A stretch of 64,000 nt of DNA from DAHVFK01 sp963755395 (lineage in GTDB: Bacteria > Pseudomonadota > Gammaproteobacteria > Burkholderiales > SG8-39): contig CAVWJJ010000002.1 in NCBI GenBank assembly GCA_963755395.1, positions 186,001-250,000 of the forward strand. Reading direction: 5' to 3'. The position numbers were made by a program, and so were the translations under genes. Below are positions 17,187-24,583 of the stretch, one piece after another; the first letter of the stretch is position 1; each line of letters begins with the position of its first letter. The notes below the pieces were generated by a model. That model did not search any database. It was not told the DNA's origin and saw only the letters and a list, made by a program, of their open reading frames with translations.

Positions 17187-18247
17187 ATGAACAAGAAGCT
17201 AATGGCTGCAGCGGTGGCCGGCGCGCTGGCGATTCCGGCGGTCGCGTTCGCTCAGTCGAGCGTGACGCTGTACGGCACCATCGACACCGGCATCCGGAAC
17301 CAGAGCAAGGTCGTCGAGACACCCACCACCAACGGTACCCAGACGTACATGTCCGACGGCTCGCACACCACGAACCGCTGGGGCATGAAGGGCTCGGAGG
17401 ATCTGGGCGGCGGGCTGAAGGCGAACTTCACCCTCGAAGGCCAGTACTCGTCCGACACCGGCGGTGGACCGGGCACGACGACGACGGCGGCAACGCGGAT
17501 CTTCGCCCGCAAGTCGATCGTCGGCCTGTCGAGTGGCGACAGTTCGTTCGACATGGGCCGCGACTACACGGTGGACTTCAAGGAACTAGGCCCTGTACGA
17601 TCCGATGAGCTACACCTACACCGGCATCATGCCGGAAGTGGCGTACACCAACGGCGTTCGTTCCAGCAACATGGTCACTGCCGCGACCCGCTTCAACGGG
17701 GTCGGCATTCGCGTCGACTACGCGCTGGGCGAAGCGACGGGCAACAGCTCCGACAACCGCCGCGTCGGTATCGGTGCCGATTACATCGGCGGGCCGCTGA
17801 AGGTCGGCTTCGCGACATCGAGCTTGAACAATGCCACCGACTCCGGCAAGAAGACGGTCTCGACGGTCGGTGCCGCGTACGAAATGGACGCGTTCACGTT
17901 CCGTGCCGGCTGGGCGCAGAACAAGTACGATGCCCTTGTACCCGTCGCCGGTGGAGAAGCAGCGCCTGTTCATGCTCGGCGTGCAGTACGCGTTCAACGA
18001 TCGCGTGAACGGTCGTTTCGGCTACTACGACGAGAAATACGACGGCTTCGCGGCCGCGGCCGATGGCAAGCACAAGACCACGATACTCGCGGTCGACTAC
18101 AGCCTGTCGAAGCGCACCACCGCCTACGTCGAGCTGGATCACCACTCTCTTACTGGTGCCTCGGCTGACGGTGTCGCGAAGGTTGAAGGCAACACCATCA
18201 ACGACGGTTCGACCGGCGTCGGCGTCGGCATTGCGCACTCGTTCTAA
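17187..18247 (+). CDS. Gram-negative trimeric porin (two apparent frameshifts)
   Basis: Outer-membrane general porin of the Burkholderiales type, about 352 residues after correction. The start MNKKLMAAAVAGALAIPAVA is a signal peptide (cleavage after AFA), followed by QSSVTLYGTIDTGIRNQ, the usual first strand. The C-terminus GVGVGIAHSF ends in Phe, the BAM recognition signal. The frame breaks near 17588 (KELG then YDPMSYTYTG in +1) and near 17936 (NKYDAL then PSPVEKQRLFMLG in +1). Each is fixed by deleting one base, and the total length is 3n+2. A strong terminator follows. Confidence 0.88.
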
Positions 18248-18287
18248 TACCAGACCGGCTTAACGCCAGTAAGGTATCGAAACACCA

Positions 18288-18315
18288 AGCCGCCCTTCGG
18301 GGCGGCTTTTTTTTT
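18288..18315 (+). terminator. Rho-independent terminator of the porin gene
   Basis: AGCCGCCC, TTCG tetraloop, GGGCGGCT and nine T. Strong and isolated, 40 bases after the porin stop. The coq7 start lies about 30 bases further on. Confidence 0.92.
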
Positions 18316-18343
18316 GCCCGAGCGGTTCGGTAAGATGTGGGAC

Positions 18344-18982
18344 ATGACGAACGACCGCTGTGCGACCGATCGCTTGATCGAAGGTTGCGACCTTGCGTTG
18401 CGGGCAGTCGCCGGCGTGCATCGCGCGCGGCGACCTTCTCCGGCGGAGGGGCGCGGCGAAGGCGGGTTGGACGATCGGGAGCGTGCCCGTTCGGCGGCGT
18501 TAATGCGGGTAAATCATGTCGGCGAGGTATGTGCGCAGGCCTTGTATCAGGGTCAGGCGCTTACCGCGCGCGACCCTGGCAATCGTCAGGCACTCGAGCA
18601 TGCGGCCACTGAGGAGCAGGATCACCTCGCCTGGAGCGCGGCGCGAATCGAAGAGCTGGGCGGGCGGCTGAGCTATGCCAACCCGCTCTGGTACGCGGGT
18701 GCGTTCGCGATCGGCGCTGCCGCCGGAGTGCTGGGCGACCGCTGGAGCCTCGCCTTCCTGGCCGAAACGGAGCGGCAGGTGGAAGAGCATCTATCCGGGC
18801 ACCTCGCCCAGCTATCGGCGGACGACGCGCGCACCAGGGCCGTCATGGAGCAGATGCGGACAGACGAGGCGCGCCATCGGGATACCGCGATCTCGCTCGG
18901 CGCGGCCGAGCTGCCGGGGCCGGTGAAGGGCGCGATGCGGCTGATGTCGAAGGTGATGACCACGATTGCGTACCGGATCTGA
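18344..18982 (+). CDS. coq7: Coq7-type demethoxyubiquinone hydroxylase
   Basis: Di-iron carboxylate hydroxylase of ubiquinone synthesis (2-polyprenyl-3-methyl-6-methoxy-1,4-benzoquinol hydroxylase). Two ferritin-like metal motifs are clear: MRVNHVGEVCAQALYQGQ with EEQDHLAW, and ETERQVEEHL with DEARHRDTA. About 212 residues from ATG 18344; the ATG at 18335 is also possible. It has the extra N-terminal segment seen in Burkholderiales. Together with the UbiH-like enzyme at 7.3 kb it covers two ring hydroxylations. Confidence 0.92.
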   Translation: MTNDRCATDRLIEGCDLALRAVAGVHRARRPSPAEGRGEGGLDDRERARSAALMRVNHVGEVCAQALYQGQALTARDPGNRQALEHAATEEQDHLAWSAARIEELGGRLSYANPLWYAGAFAIGAAAGVLGDRWSLAFLAETERQVEEHLSGHLAQLSADDARTRAVMEQMRTDEARHRDTAISLGAAELPGPVKGAMRLMSKVMTTIAYRI

Positions 18983-18999
18983 CCCGCACGCCATCTCGA

Positions 19000-19416
19000 C
19001 TACCCGTCGACGATTTCGAAGTCCTTGCTGAGCTCGGCGGTCTTGCCGAGCATGATCGAGGCCGAGCAGTACTTCTCGTGCGACAGGCGGATCGCGTGCT
19101 CGACCAGATTTCGCTTCAGCGCCTTGCCGCGGACCACGAAGTGCATATGGATGCGCGTGAACACCTTCGGGTCGCTTGCGGCGCGATCTGCGCTCAGCTT
19201 GACTTCGCAGCCGGTGATCTGTTGCCCGCTTTTGCGCAGGATCAGGACCACGTCGTACGCGGTGCATCCGCCTGTTCCGGCCAGCACCAGCTCCATCGGC
19301 CGCGGCGCCAAGTTTCTGCCGCCGCCCTCGGGCGCCCCGTCCATGGCGAGCAGGTGATTGCTCTCGGTCTCGGCGATGAAGGTCATGCCTTGCGTCCAGC
19401 GCACGGTACATTCCAT
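19000..19416 (-). CDS. OsmC/Ohr family protein (YhfA-like)
   Basis: 138 residues. Motifs: PRPMELVLAGTGGCTAYDVV, containing the first family Cys, and RLSHEKYCSASIMLGKTAEL, containing the second. The two cysteines match the peroxidase pair of OsmC/Ohr proteins, placing it near the YhfA branch, whose role is not well defined. It converges on coq7, with 17 bases between the stops. Confidence 0.88.
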   Translation of the reverse strand: MECTVRWTQGMTFIAETESNHLLAMDGAPEGGGRNLAPRPMELVLAGTGGCTAYDVVLILRKSGQQITGCEVKLSADRAASDPKVFTRIHMHFVVRGKALKRNLVEHAIRLSHEKYCSASIMLGKTAELSKDFEIVDG

Positions 19417-19533
19417 CTCAATATCCTCACGAAATCAGAGATTTGTGCACTGCGGTACAGATAGCCGCAGCACGCGCATGGTTTAATTCCCTTCTACCGA
19501 TCGCCAGATCTACATTTCAGAAAAATAAATACG

Positions 19534-19539
19534 TATAAT
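19534..19539 (+). promoter_or_regulatory. Candidate -10 element for the small RNA
   Basis: A perfect TATAAT in an AT-rich stretch. The -35 region 17 bases upstream (TACATT) is weak. It would start a transcript near 19546 that ends at the terminator at 19738, about 190 nt. An alternative start in the T-rich region near 19600 would give a transcript of about 135 nt. No protein-coding gene occupies 19417-19814. Confidence 0.45.
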
Positions 19540-19545
19540 CAAAGT

Positions 19546-19738
19546 AATATGCCAAAATCGTCACGCATCTAACAAACTAATTCGCCCATCATATTTTTAG
19601 TTTTGCAACGCAGCAATCTGCTCGCTAACATTCTTTCCGTCGCGGGGTTCCATCCTCCTCCGGAGCCTCGCGAGTTTGTCTCCTCCACCCTCCTCCTTTG
19701 GTGGATTGAACGCGACTCGCAAGAGTCGCGTTTTTTTT
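19546..19738 (+). ncRNA. Candidate small RNA with two anti-Shine-Dalgarno loops
   Basis: Three consecutive hairpins fill this gap. Hairpin 1: CGCGGGGTTCC (19641-19651) pairs with GGAGCCTCGCG (19662-19672) over 11 positions (two G-U), displaying loop ATCCTCCTCC. Hairpin 2: CCACC (19685-19689) pairs with GGTGG (19700-19704), displaying loop CTCCTCCTTT. Hairpin 3 is the terminator at 19711-19738. Both loops are complementary to GGAGG ribosome-binding sites. This layout resembles the betaproteobacterial small RNAs found through toxicity in E. coli, and the C-rich-loop sRNAs of alphaproteobacteria; the family comparison is from memory. The 5' end is uncertain. Confidence 0.7.
19711..19738 (+). terminator. 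Rho-independent terminator of the small RNA
   Basis: Stem CGCGACTC, GCAA tetraloop, GAGTCGCG, then eight T. There is no coding gene immediately upstream on this strand, so it must end a non-coding transcript. It sits 77 bases before the rplM start and before the rplM promoter. Confidence 0.9.
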
Positions 19739-19757
19739 GTGCGCCTGGGGCGACGCT

Positions 19758-19787
19758 TTGACGGCAAGGGGATATTCCCATTAAAAT
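19758..19787 (+). promoter_or_regulatory. Sigma-70-like promoter of rplM-rpsI
   Basis: TTGACG (19758-19763), an 18-base spacer, then TAAAAT (19782-19787). Transcription would begin about 20 bases before the rplM ATG at 19815, downstream of the small-RNA terminator. Confidence 0.65.
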
Positions 19788-19814
19788 CGCTCCCTTTTCG
19801 AAATTCGCGGCACG

Positions 19815-20243
19815 ATGAAAACTTATTCGGCGAAGCCGGGCGCAGTTAGCAACGACTGGTATGTGGTAGATGCCCAGGGCAAGGTGCTCGGCCGCCTCGC
19901 GGCACGAATTGCTATGCGGCTGCGCGGCAAGCACAAGCCGGAGTACACACCGCACGTCGACACCGGAGACTTCATCGTCGTTGTCAACGCCGCCAAGATC
20001 CGCGTCACCGGCAACAAGGCTGAAGATAAGAAATACTACCGCCATACAGGCTATCCTGGCGGCATTCGCGAAACGAACTTCGCGAAGTTGCACGCCAAGT
20101 ACCCGGGTCGCGTATTGGAGAGGGCGGTCAAAGGCATGTTGCCCAAGGGGCCTCTCGGCAATTCCATGCTCAAGAAATTGAAGGTATACGCGGAGGCCGC
20201 GCACCCTCATTCCGCACAACAGCCCAAAGCGCTGGAAATCTGA
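19815..20243 (+). CDS. rplM: 50S ribosomal protein L13
   Basis: 142 residues, standard length. Starts MKTYSAKPGAVSNDWYVVDA; includes LGRLAARIAMRLRGKHKPEY and YYRHTGYPGGIRETNFAKL, both L13 signatures. rpsI follows after 10 bases, the universal L13-S9 pair. Confidence 0.98.
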   Translation: MKTYSAKPGAVSNDWYVVDAQGKVLGRLAARIAMRLRGKHKPEYTPHVDTGDFIVVVNAAKIRVTGNKAEDKKYYRHTGYPGGIRETNFAKLHAKYPGRVLERAVKGMLPKGPLGNSMLKKLKVYAEAAHPHSAQQPKALEI

Positions 20244-20253
20244 GGTCGAGAAT

Positions 20254-20646
20254 ATGGTTGGTGATTATTACTACGGCACGGGACGGCGCAAGAGCGCGGT
20301 TGCACGTGTGTTCATCAAGCCCGGTAAGGGCGGCTTCGTTGTAAATGATAAACCCGTGGATGAGTTCTTTGCGCGCGAAACCGGTCGTATGATTGTCCGT
20401 CAGCCGCTCGATCTGACGAAGAACCTCACCAGCTTCGATATCAAGGTCAACGTTTACGGCGGCGGAGAGAACGGCCAGGCGGGCGCGGTGCGCCATGGTA
20501 TTGCGCGCGCGTTGATCGAGTATGATGCTGCGCTTAAGCCAGTGCTGAGCGCCTCGGGTCTCGTTACGCGCGATGCGCGCGAAGTGGAGCGAAAGAAGGT
20601 GGGCTTGCATAAGGCGCGGCGGCGCAAGCAGTTCTCGAAACGCTGA
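20254..20646 (+). CDS. rpsI: 30S ribosomal protein S9
   Basis: 130 residues. Starts MVGDYYYGTGRRKSAVARVF; includes GGGENGQAGAVRHGIARAL and ends RRKQFSKR, the basic tail that reaches the ribosomal P site. Co-transcribed with rplM and followed by a terminator. Confidence 0.98.
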   Translation: MVGDYYYGTGRRKSAVARVFIKPGKGGFVVNDKPVDEFFARETGRMIVRQPLDLTKNLTSFDIKVNVYGGGENGQAGAVRHGIARALIEYDAALKPVLSASGLVTRDAREVERKKVGLHKARRRKQFSKR

Positions 20647-20676
20647 GCAAAGGGGCCTTCGGTCCCGGAGCCAAAC

Positions 20677-20705
20677 AAAAAGCCGCCTTCGGGCGGCTTT
20701 TTCGT
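20677..20705 (+). terminator. Rho-independent terminator after rplM-rpsI
   Basis: AAAAGCCGCC, short TTCG-type loop, GGCGGCTTTTT. The arms are nearly symmetric A/T-rich at the base. It ends the ribosomal operon 30 bases before argC. Confidence 0.9.
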
Positions 20706-20734
20706 CTGCGGATGTATCTTGTGCGGGGTGGCGA

Positions 20735-21775
20735 ATGATCAGGGTAGGCATCGTCGGCGGGACCGGATACACGGGCGTGGAGTTGATGCGCCTCCTCGTA
20801 CGGCACCCGGGCGTCGAGCTTGTCGCAGTGACCTCGCGCAAAGACGCGGGCACGCCGGTGGCAACGATGTTCCCCAGTTTGCGCGGACATGTGTCGCTCG
20901 ATTTCACCGAACCGAGCCAGGCTCCACTGGGCAAGTGCGACGTCGTGTTTTTCGCGACTCCGAACGGGGTGGCCATGAGCGAAGCGCGCGCACTGCTCGA
21001 TTCGGGCGTGCGCATCGTCGATCTCTCGGCTGATTTTCGCATTCGCGACATCGCGGAGTGGGAGCGCTGGTACAGCATGAAGCATGCCTCGCCCGAGCTG
21101 GTCGGCGAAGCGGTATACGGCCTGTGCGAGGTCAACCGTGCCCGCATCGGCGAGGCTCGCCTGGTCGCCAATCCGGGATGCTATCCAACGGCTGTCCAAT
21201 TGGGCTTCCTGCCGCTGGTCGAGGCCGGCGCGGTCGACCTCGATCACCTGATCGCCGACGCAAAGTCCGGCGTCAGCGGCGCGGGGCGCAAGGCCGAGCT
21301 TCATCTCGCCTTTTCCGAAGCGTCCGACAATTTCATGGCTTACGGCGTGCCCGGACACCGCCACTGGCCCGAAATCCGGCAGGGTCTGTCGCAGGTCGCG
21401 GGACGCAAGGTCGGACTGGTGTTTACCCCTCATCTGACCCCGATGATTCGCGGCATACATGCCACACTTTATGCGCGAGTGACGACCGAAATGGATTTCC
21501 AAGCGCTGTACCGGGAGCGCTATGCGCGCGAGCCGTTCGTCGATGTCATGCCGGCCGGTAGCCATCCAGACACCCGTTCGGTACGTGCGGCAAATCTGTG
21601 CCGAATCGCGGTGCACCGGCCGCGCGAAACCGAGGCCCAATCGGATACGCTCGTGGTGTTGTCGGTAATCGACAATCTGGTAAAAGGCGCGTCGGGGCAG
21701 GCCGTGCAAAACATGAACATCATGTTCGGGTTGCCGGAGTCCACGGGGCTCGGGCAGCTTCCGATCGTGCCGTAG
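20735..21775 (+). CDS. argC: N-acetyl-gamma-glutamyl-phosphate reductase
   Basis: NADPH-dependent reductase of arginine synthesis, 346 residues from ATG 20735. Nucleotide motif VGIVGGTGYTGVELMRLL, catalytic Cys149 in VANPGCYPTAVQLG, and the later GVPGHRHWPEI. It is the type 1 (long) ArgC. The next gene starts 9 bases after its stop. Confidence 0.96.
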   Translation: MIRVGIVGGTGYTGVELMRLLVRHPGVELVAVTSRKDAGTPVATMFPSLRGHVSLDFTEPSQAPLGKCDVVFFATPNGVAMSEARALLDSGVRIVDLSADFRIRDIAEWERWYSMKHASPELVGEAVYGLCEVNRARIGEARLVANPGCYPTAVQLGFLPLVEAGAVDLDHLIADAKSGVSGAGRKAELHLAFSEASDNFMAYGVPGHRHWPEIRQGLSQVAGRKVGLVFTPHLTPMIRGIHATLYARVTTEMDFQALYRERYAREPFVDVMPAGSHPDTRSVRAANLCRIAVHRPRETEAQSDTLVVLSVIDNLVKGASGQAVQNMNIMFGLPESTGLGQLPIVP

Positions 21776-21784
21776 CGCGACACG

Positions 21785-22537
21785 ATGGTCAGTCTGCGCA
21801 ATTTGCGTAAGCGCTTCGGCATCACAGCCCCCCGGGTTGCGGTGAGAACCGAAGTGCCCTGGTATTTGCGCTGGCTCGGCATCGCGGTCGCGCTTGCGGT
21901 TGCCGCCGCGTTGGCCTTCTGGACGTATGACGCGGGCAGGCGTTTCGCGGGCTTCGACCGCGACCAGGTGGAGCAGAAGCTGACCGATACGCGGGCGGAA
22001 CTGGAATCTGCGCGCAGCGAGCTGAAGCGGTTGCGCGCTATAGCAGATGCCTCAGGAAGCCAACTGGCAATCGAGCGGACCGCCCAAGAGCGGCTGGCGC
22101 AGCAGATCCGCACGTTGGAGCAGCAGGACGGGAAGCTGCGCGAGGATTTGGCCATTTTCGAGCGCATGCTTACCACCGATCCGCGCAGCGTGCCGGCGCT
22201 CGCCATCTATCGATTCGAGGTAACCCCCGACGTGCTGCCGGGCGAGTTCCGCTATCGGATGCTGTTGCTTACCTCCGGCATGCGGCGCGATCGTGAGTTT
22301 GATGGACGGCTAGAGCTGGTGGTGAGCATGACTGAAGATGGCAAGAGTGCTATTATGAAATTCCCTGAGCGGACCGATGCCAGTGCGTCGGCTTTCCGTT
22401 TTACATTCAAATACTTCCGGCGCGTCGAGGGTACGTTCCGGGTAGGGCCGAAGGCCAAGGTCGAGAGTGTTCAGGTCAGGATTTACGAAGGCAATTCGGA
22501 CCAGGCGCGCGCGACCCAGACGGTCAACTTGGGCTGA
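21785..22537 (+). CDS. DUF6776-like membrane-anchored coiled-coil protein
   Basis: 250 residues. A basic N-terminus is followed by one transmembrane helix (WLGIAVALAVAAALAFWTY, about residues 30-48). Next comes a coiled coil of about 70 residues (VEQKLTDTRAELESARSELK onward) and a C-terminal beta-rich periplasmic domain (VPALAIYRFEVTPDVLPG onward). It fits the betaproteobacterial family I recall as DUF6776. The function is unknown. Its place between argC and the bactofilin gene, 6 bases from the latter, suggests a joint role at the cell envelope. Confidence 0.75.
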   Translation: MVSLRNLRKRFGITAPRVAVRTEVPWYLRWLGIAVALAVAAALAFWTYDAGRRFAGFDRDQVEQKLTDTRAELESARSELKRLRAIADASGSQLAIERTAQERLAQQIRTLEQQDGKLREDLAIFERMLTTDPRSVPALAIYRFEVTPDVLPGEFRYRMLLLTSGMRRDREFDGRLELVVSMTEDGKSAIMKFPERTDASASAFRFTFKYFRRVEGTFRVGPKAKVESVQVRIYEGNSDQARATQTVNLG

Positions 22538-22543
22538 TGGAGG

Positions 22544-22951
22544 ATGGCGGATATGTTTCGCAAGGCAAGCAAGCCGCAGAACCGGATCGACAGCCTGATC
22601 GGCGCGACGACCCGGATCGAAGGCAATGTGTTCTTCAGTGGCGGCCTGCGGGTCGACGGGACGGTGCGTGGAAACGTCGCCGCCTTACCCGACCAGCCGG
22701 GCACGCTGGTCGTTTCGGAACAAGCGCGGATTGAAGGCGAGGTGCAGGCGGCGCACGTGGTCGTGAATGGAACCATCAACGGCCCGGTGAACGCGACGGA
22801 GTCGCTCGAACTTCAGACCGGGTCGCACGTCAAAGGAGACGTGCATTACAAGAGCGTCGAGATGCACCAAGGCGCGGTGGTCGAGGGCCGGCTGGTCCAT
22901 CACGGCGCGGAATCGAAGGCGATCGAGCTCAAACTTGCCTCCGGTAGCTAG
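22544..22951 (+). CDS. Bactofilin (polymer-forming cytoskeletal protein)
   Basis: 135 residues. The core repeats of a right-handed beta-helix are visible: TRIEGNVFFSGGLRVDGTVR, ARIEGEVQAAHVVVNGTING and GSHVKGDVHYKSVEMHQGAV. Bactofilins polymerise without nucleotides and often scaffold peptidoglycan-modifying enzymes. The flanking N- and C-tails are short. A membrane-anchored partner candidate is the gene just upstream, and an M23 peptidase lies 1.6 kb downstream. Confidence 0.9.
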   Translation: MADMFRKASKPQNRIDSLIGATTRIEGNVFFSGGLRVDGTVRGNVAALPDQPGTLVVSEQARIEGEVQAAHVVVNGTINGPVNATESLELQTGSHVKGDVHYKSVEMHQGAVVEGRLVHHGAESKAIELKLASGS

Positions 22952-22987
22952 CCGGTGCTGGGTGGGCCGCGGCGGGGAATAGCCACG

Positions 22988-23017
22988 TTGACCCTAGGGG
23001 AACCAGGGCAGGATAAT
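22988..23017 (+). promoter_or_regulatory. Sigma-70-like promoter of erpA
   Basis: TTGACC (22988-22993), an 18-base spacer, GATAAT (23012-23017), 27 bases before the erpA ATG. It indicates that erpA is transcribed separately from the bactofilin operon. I saw no clear IscR site. Confidence 0.6.
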
Positions 23018-23044
23018 TACCAAATGGGTTTTCAGGAGCAAGGA

Positions 23045-23395
23045 ATGAACGCAGTTACTGAAATGCCGGCGCCGTTGGTCTTTACCGACAACGCCGCCAA
23101 CAAGGTGCGAGAGCTAATTGATGAAGAGGGCAATGCCGAGCTGAAGCTGCGCGTGTTTGTCAGTGGCGGGGGTTGCTCCGGCTTCCAGTACGGCTTCACG
23201 TTCGACGAGGTCCAGAACGAGGACGACACGGCGATGCAGAAGAACGGCGTTACGCTTCTGATCGATCCGATGAGCTACCAGTATCTGGTCGGGGCCGAGA
23301 TCGACTATCAGGAAGGGCTCGAAGGGGCGCAATTCGTGATCAAGAATCCGAATGCGACCACGACCTGTGGCTGCGGATCTTCGTTCTCGGCCTGA
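23045..23395 (+). CDS. erpA: Iron-sulfur cluster insertion protein ErpA
   Basis: A-type Fe-S carrier, 116 residues from ATG 23045 (behind an AGGA). The three conserved cysteines are in VSGGGCSGFQYGF and TTTCGCGSSFS. It delivers clusters to apo-proteins such as IspG/H. A longer upstream in-frame start at 22955 would run through the promoter and is not supported. Confidence 0.95.
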   Translation: MNAVTEMPAPLVFTDNAANKVRELIDEEGNAELKLRVFVSGGGCSGFQYGFTFDEVQNEDDTAMQKNGVTLLIDPMSYQYLVGAEIDYQEGLEGAQFVIKNPNATTTCGCGSSFSA

Positions 23396-23422
23396 GCGCA
23401 ACCCTTTCAGACGGGTAAGAAC

Positions 23423-23444
23423 AGGGGCCTTCGGGCCCCTTTTT
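23423..23444 (+). terminator. Terminator between erpA and anmK
   Basis: AGGGGCC, TTCG tetraloop, GGCCCCT, then T-run. It lies between convergent genes erpA and anmK. The opposite strand has the same stem but only a weak T-run. Confidence 0.88.
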
Positions 23445-23461
23445 CCTGTGGCCGCTTGGTT

Positions 23462-24556
23462 CTATTTCGGGTAGATCGCGCCCAGCACGCGGGGGCCGCA
23501 GGCGCCCGTTACGGCCGGCACGTTCGCCGGCACCGCGTCCAATGCCATCTTGGCGAGCCAGGCAAACGCGACCGCCTCTACCAGTTCCGGAGCCAATCCG
23601 CAGGTTTCGCTCGAAACTACCGGAACCGGGCCGCACAGAGCGCTCAGGCGCCGCATCAAGGCGGCGTTGCGGATACCTCCGCCGCAGACGATCACCCTTC
23701 CCGCGCCCGGGTAGTAACGGCGGCACGCATCCGACACGCAGCGGGCACTGAATTCAAGCAGCGTCGCTTGGATCGTTCGAGGGTCTGCAGCGTCGGCGCC
23801 GTGCGCCGACAGCCACGCGGCATTGAATAGATCGCGGCCGGTGCTTTTTGGCGGCCGAGCCGAGATGTAGGGCTCTGCCAGGAAGCGCTGGAGCAGCATC
23901 TCGTCAACCGCGCCGCCGGCTGCCCAGTCGCCGTTGGCATCCATTGGCGCGCCGAGGTGCCTCTCGGCCCAGAGGTCGAGCAGGCAGTTGCCGGGGCCGC
24001 AGTCGAATCCGGCAACCGCTCCCGATCTTGGCAGCCACGTGAGATTGGCGATGCCGCCAAGATTGACGACAAGCCGGTCTTCGTCGACGCTGCCGAAAGC
24101 GAAGGCGTGGAATGCCGGCACGAGCGGCGCGCCCTGGCCTGCAGCGGCAATGTCCCGCTGACGAAAATCCGCTACGACTCGAATTCCGGACAATTCAGCC
24201 AGTAACGCGTGATTGCCGATCTGAACGGTGTAGCCCAGCGTCGGTCGGTGGCGCACGGTCTGACCGTGGCAGCCGATGGCAACCACCTCTTGCGCTGACA
24301 CACCGGCGCGGGTGAGTACCGCGTCAACAGCCGCTGAATAGCGGCGGGCCAGCTCGTTGCCGAGCAGGGCCGAACGATGAATTTCGTCGTCCCCCGGCGT
24401 ATTCAGCGCAAGCAATTCGGCGCGCAGTCTCGGCTCGAATGGGAGATGAACGCCGGCCACGGCGCGCGCGGACTTGGCAGACAGATCGGCGACTACCGCG
24501 TCGACCCCGTCGAGGCTGGTGCCCGACATGAGCCCTATGTAAAGCTGGCTGGGCAC
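23462..24556 (-). CDS. anmK: Anhydro-N-acetylmuramic acid kinase
   Basis: Phosphorylates 1,6-anhydro-MurNAc released during cell-wall recycling, giving MurNAc-6-P. 364 residues, starting MPSQLYIGLMSGTSLDGVDA. ATP-site motifs: GCHGQTVRHRP, VVNLGGIANLTWLP and AGFDCGPGNCLLDLWAE, with late GGGIRNAALM. The substrate is produced by lytic transglycosylases such as MltA at 9.3 kb. It lies 27 bases after an M23 peptidase gene on the same strand. Confidence 0.95.
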   Translation of the reverse strand: MPSQLYIGLMSGTSLDGVDAVVADLSAKSARAVAGVHLPFEPRLRAELLALNTPGDDEIHRSALLGNELARRYSAAVDAVLTRAGVSAQEVVAIGCHGQTVRHRPTLGYTVQIGNHALLAELSGIRVVADFRQRDIAAAGQGAPLVPAFHAFAFGSVDEDRLVVNLGGIANLTWLPRSGAVAGFDCGPGNCLLDLWAERHLGAPMDANGDWAAGGAVDEMLLQRFLAEPYISARPPKSTGRDLFNAAWLSAHGADAADPRTIQATLLEFSARCVSDACRRYYPGAGRVIVCGGGIRNAALMRRLSALCGPVPVVSSETCGLAPELVEAVAFAWLAKMALDAVPANVPAVTGACGPRVLGAIYPK

Positions 24557-24583
24557 GAAGTTTCCGAGCCCCCGACGCAGGCG

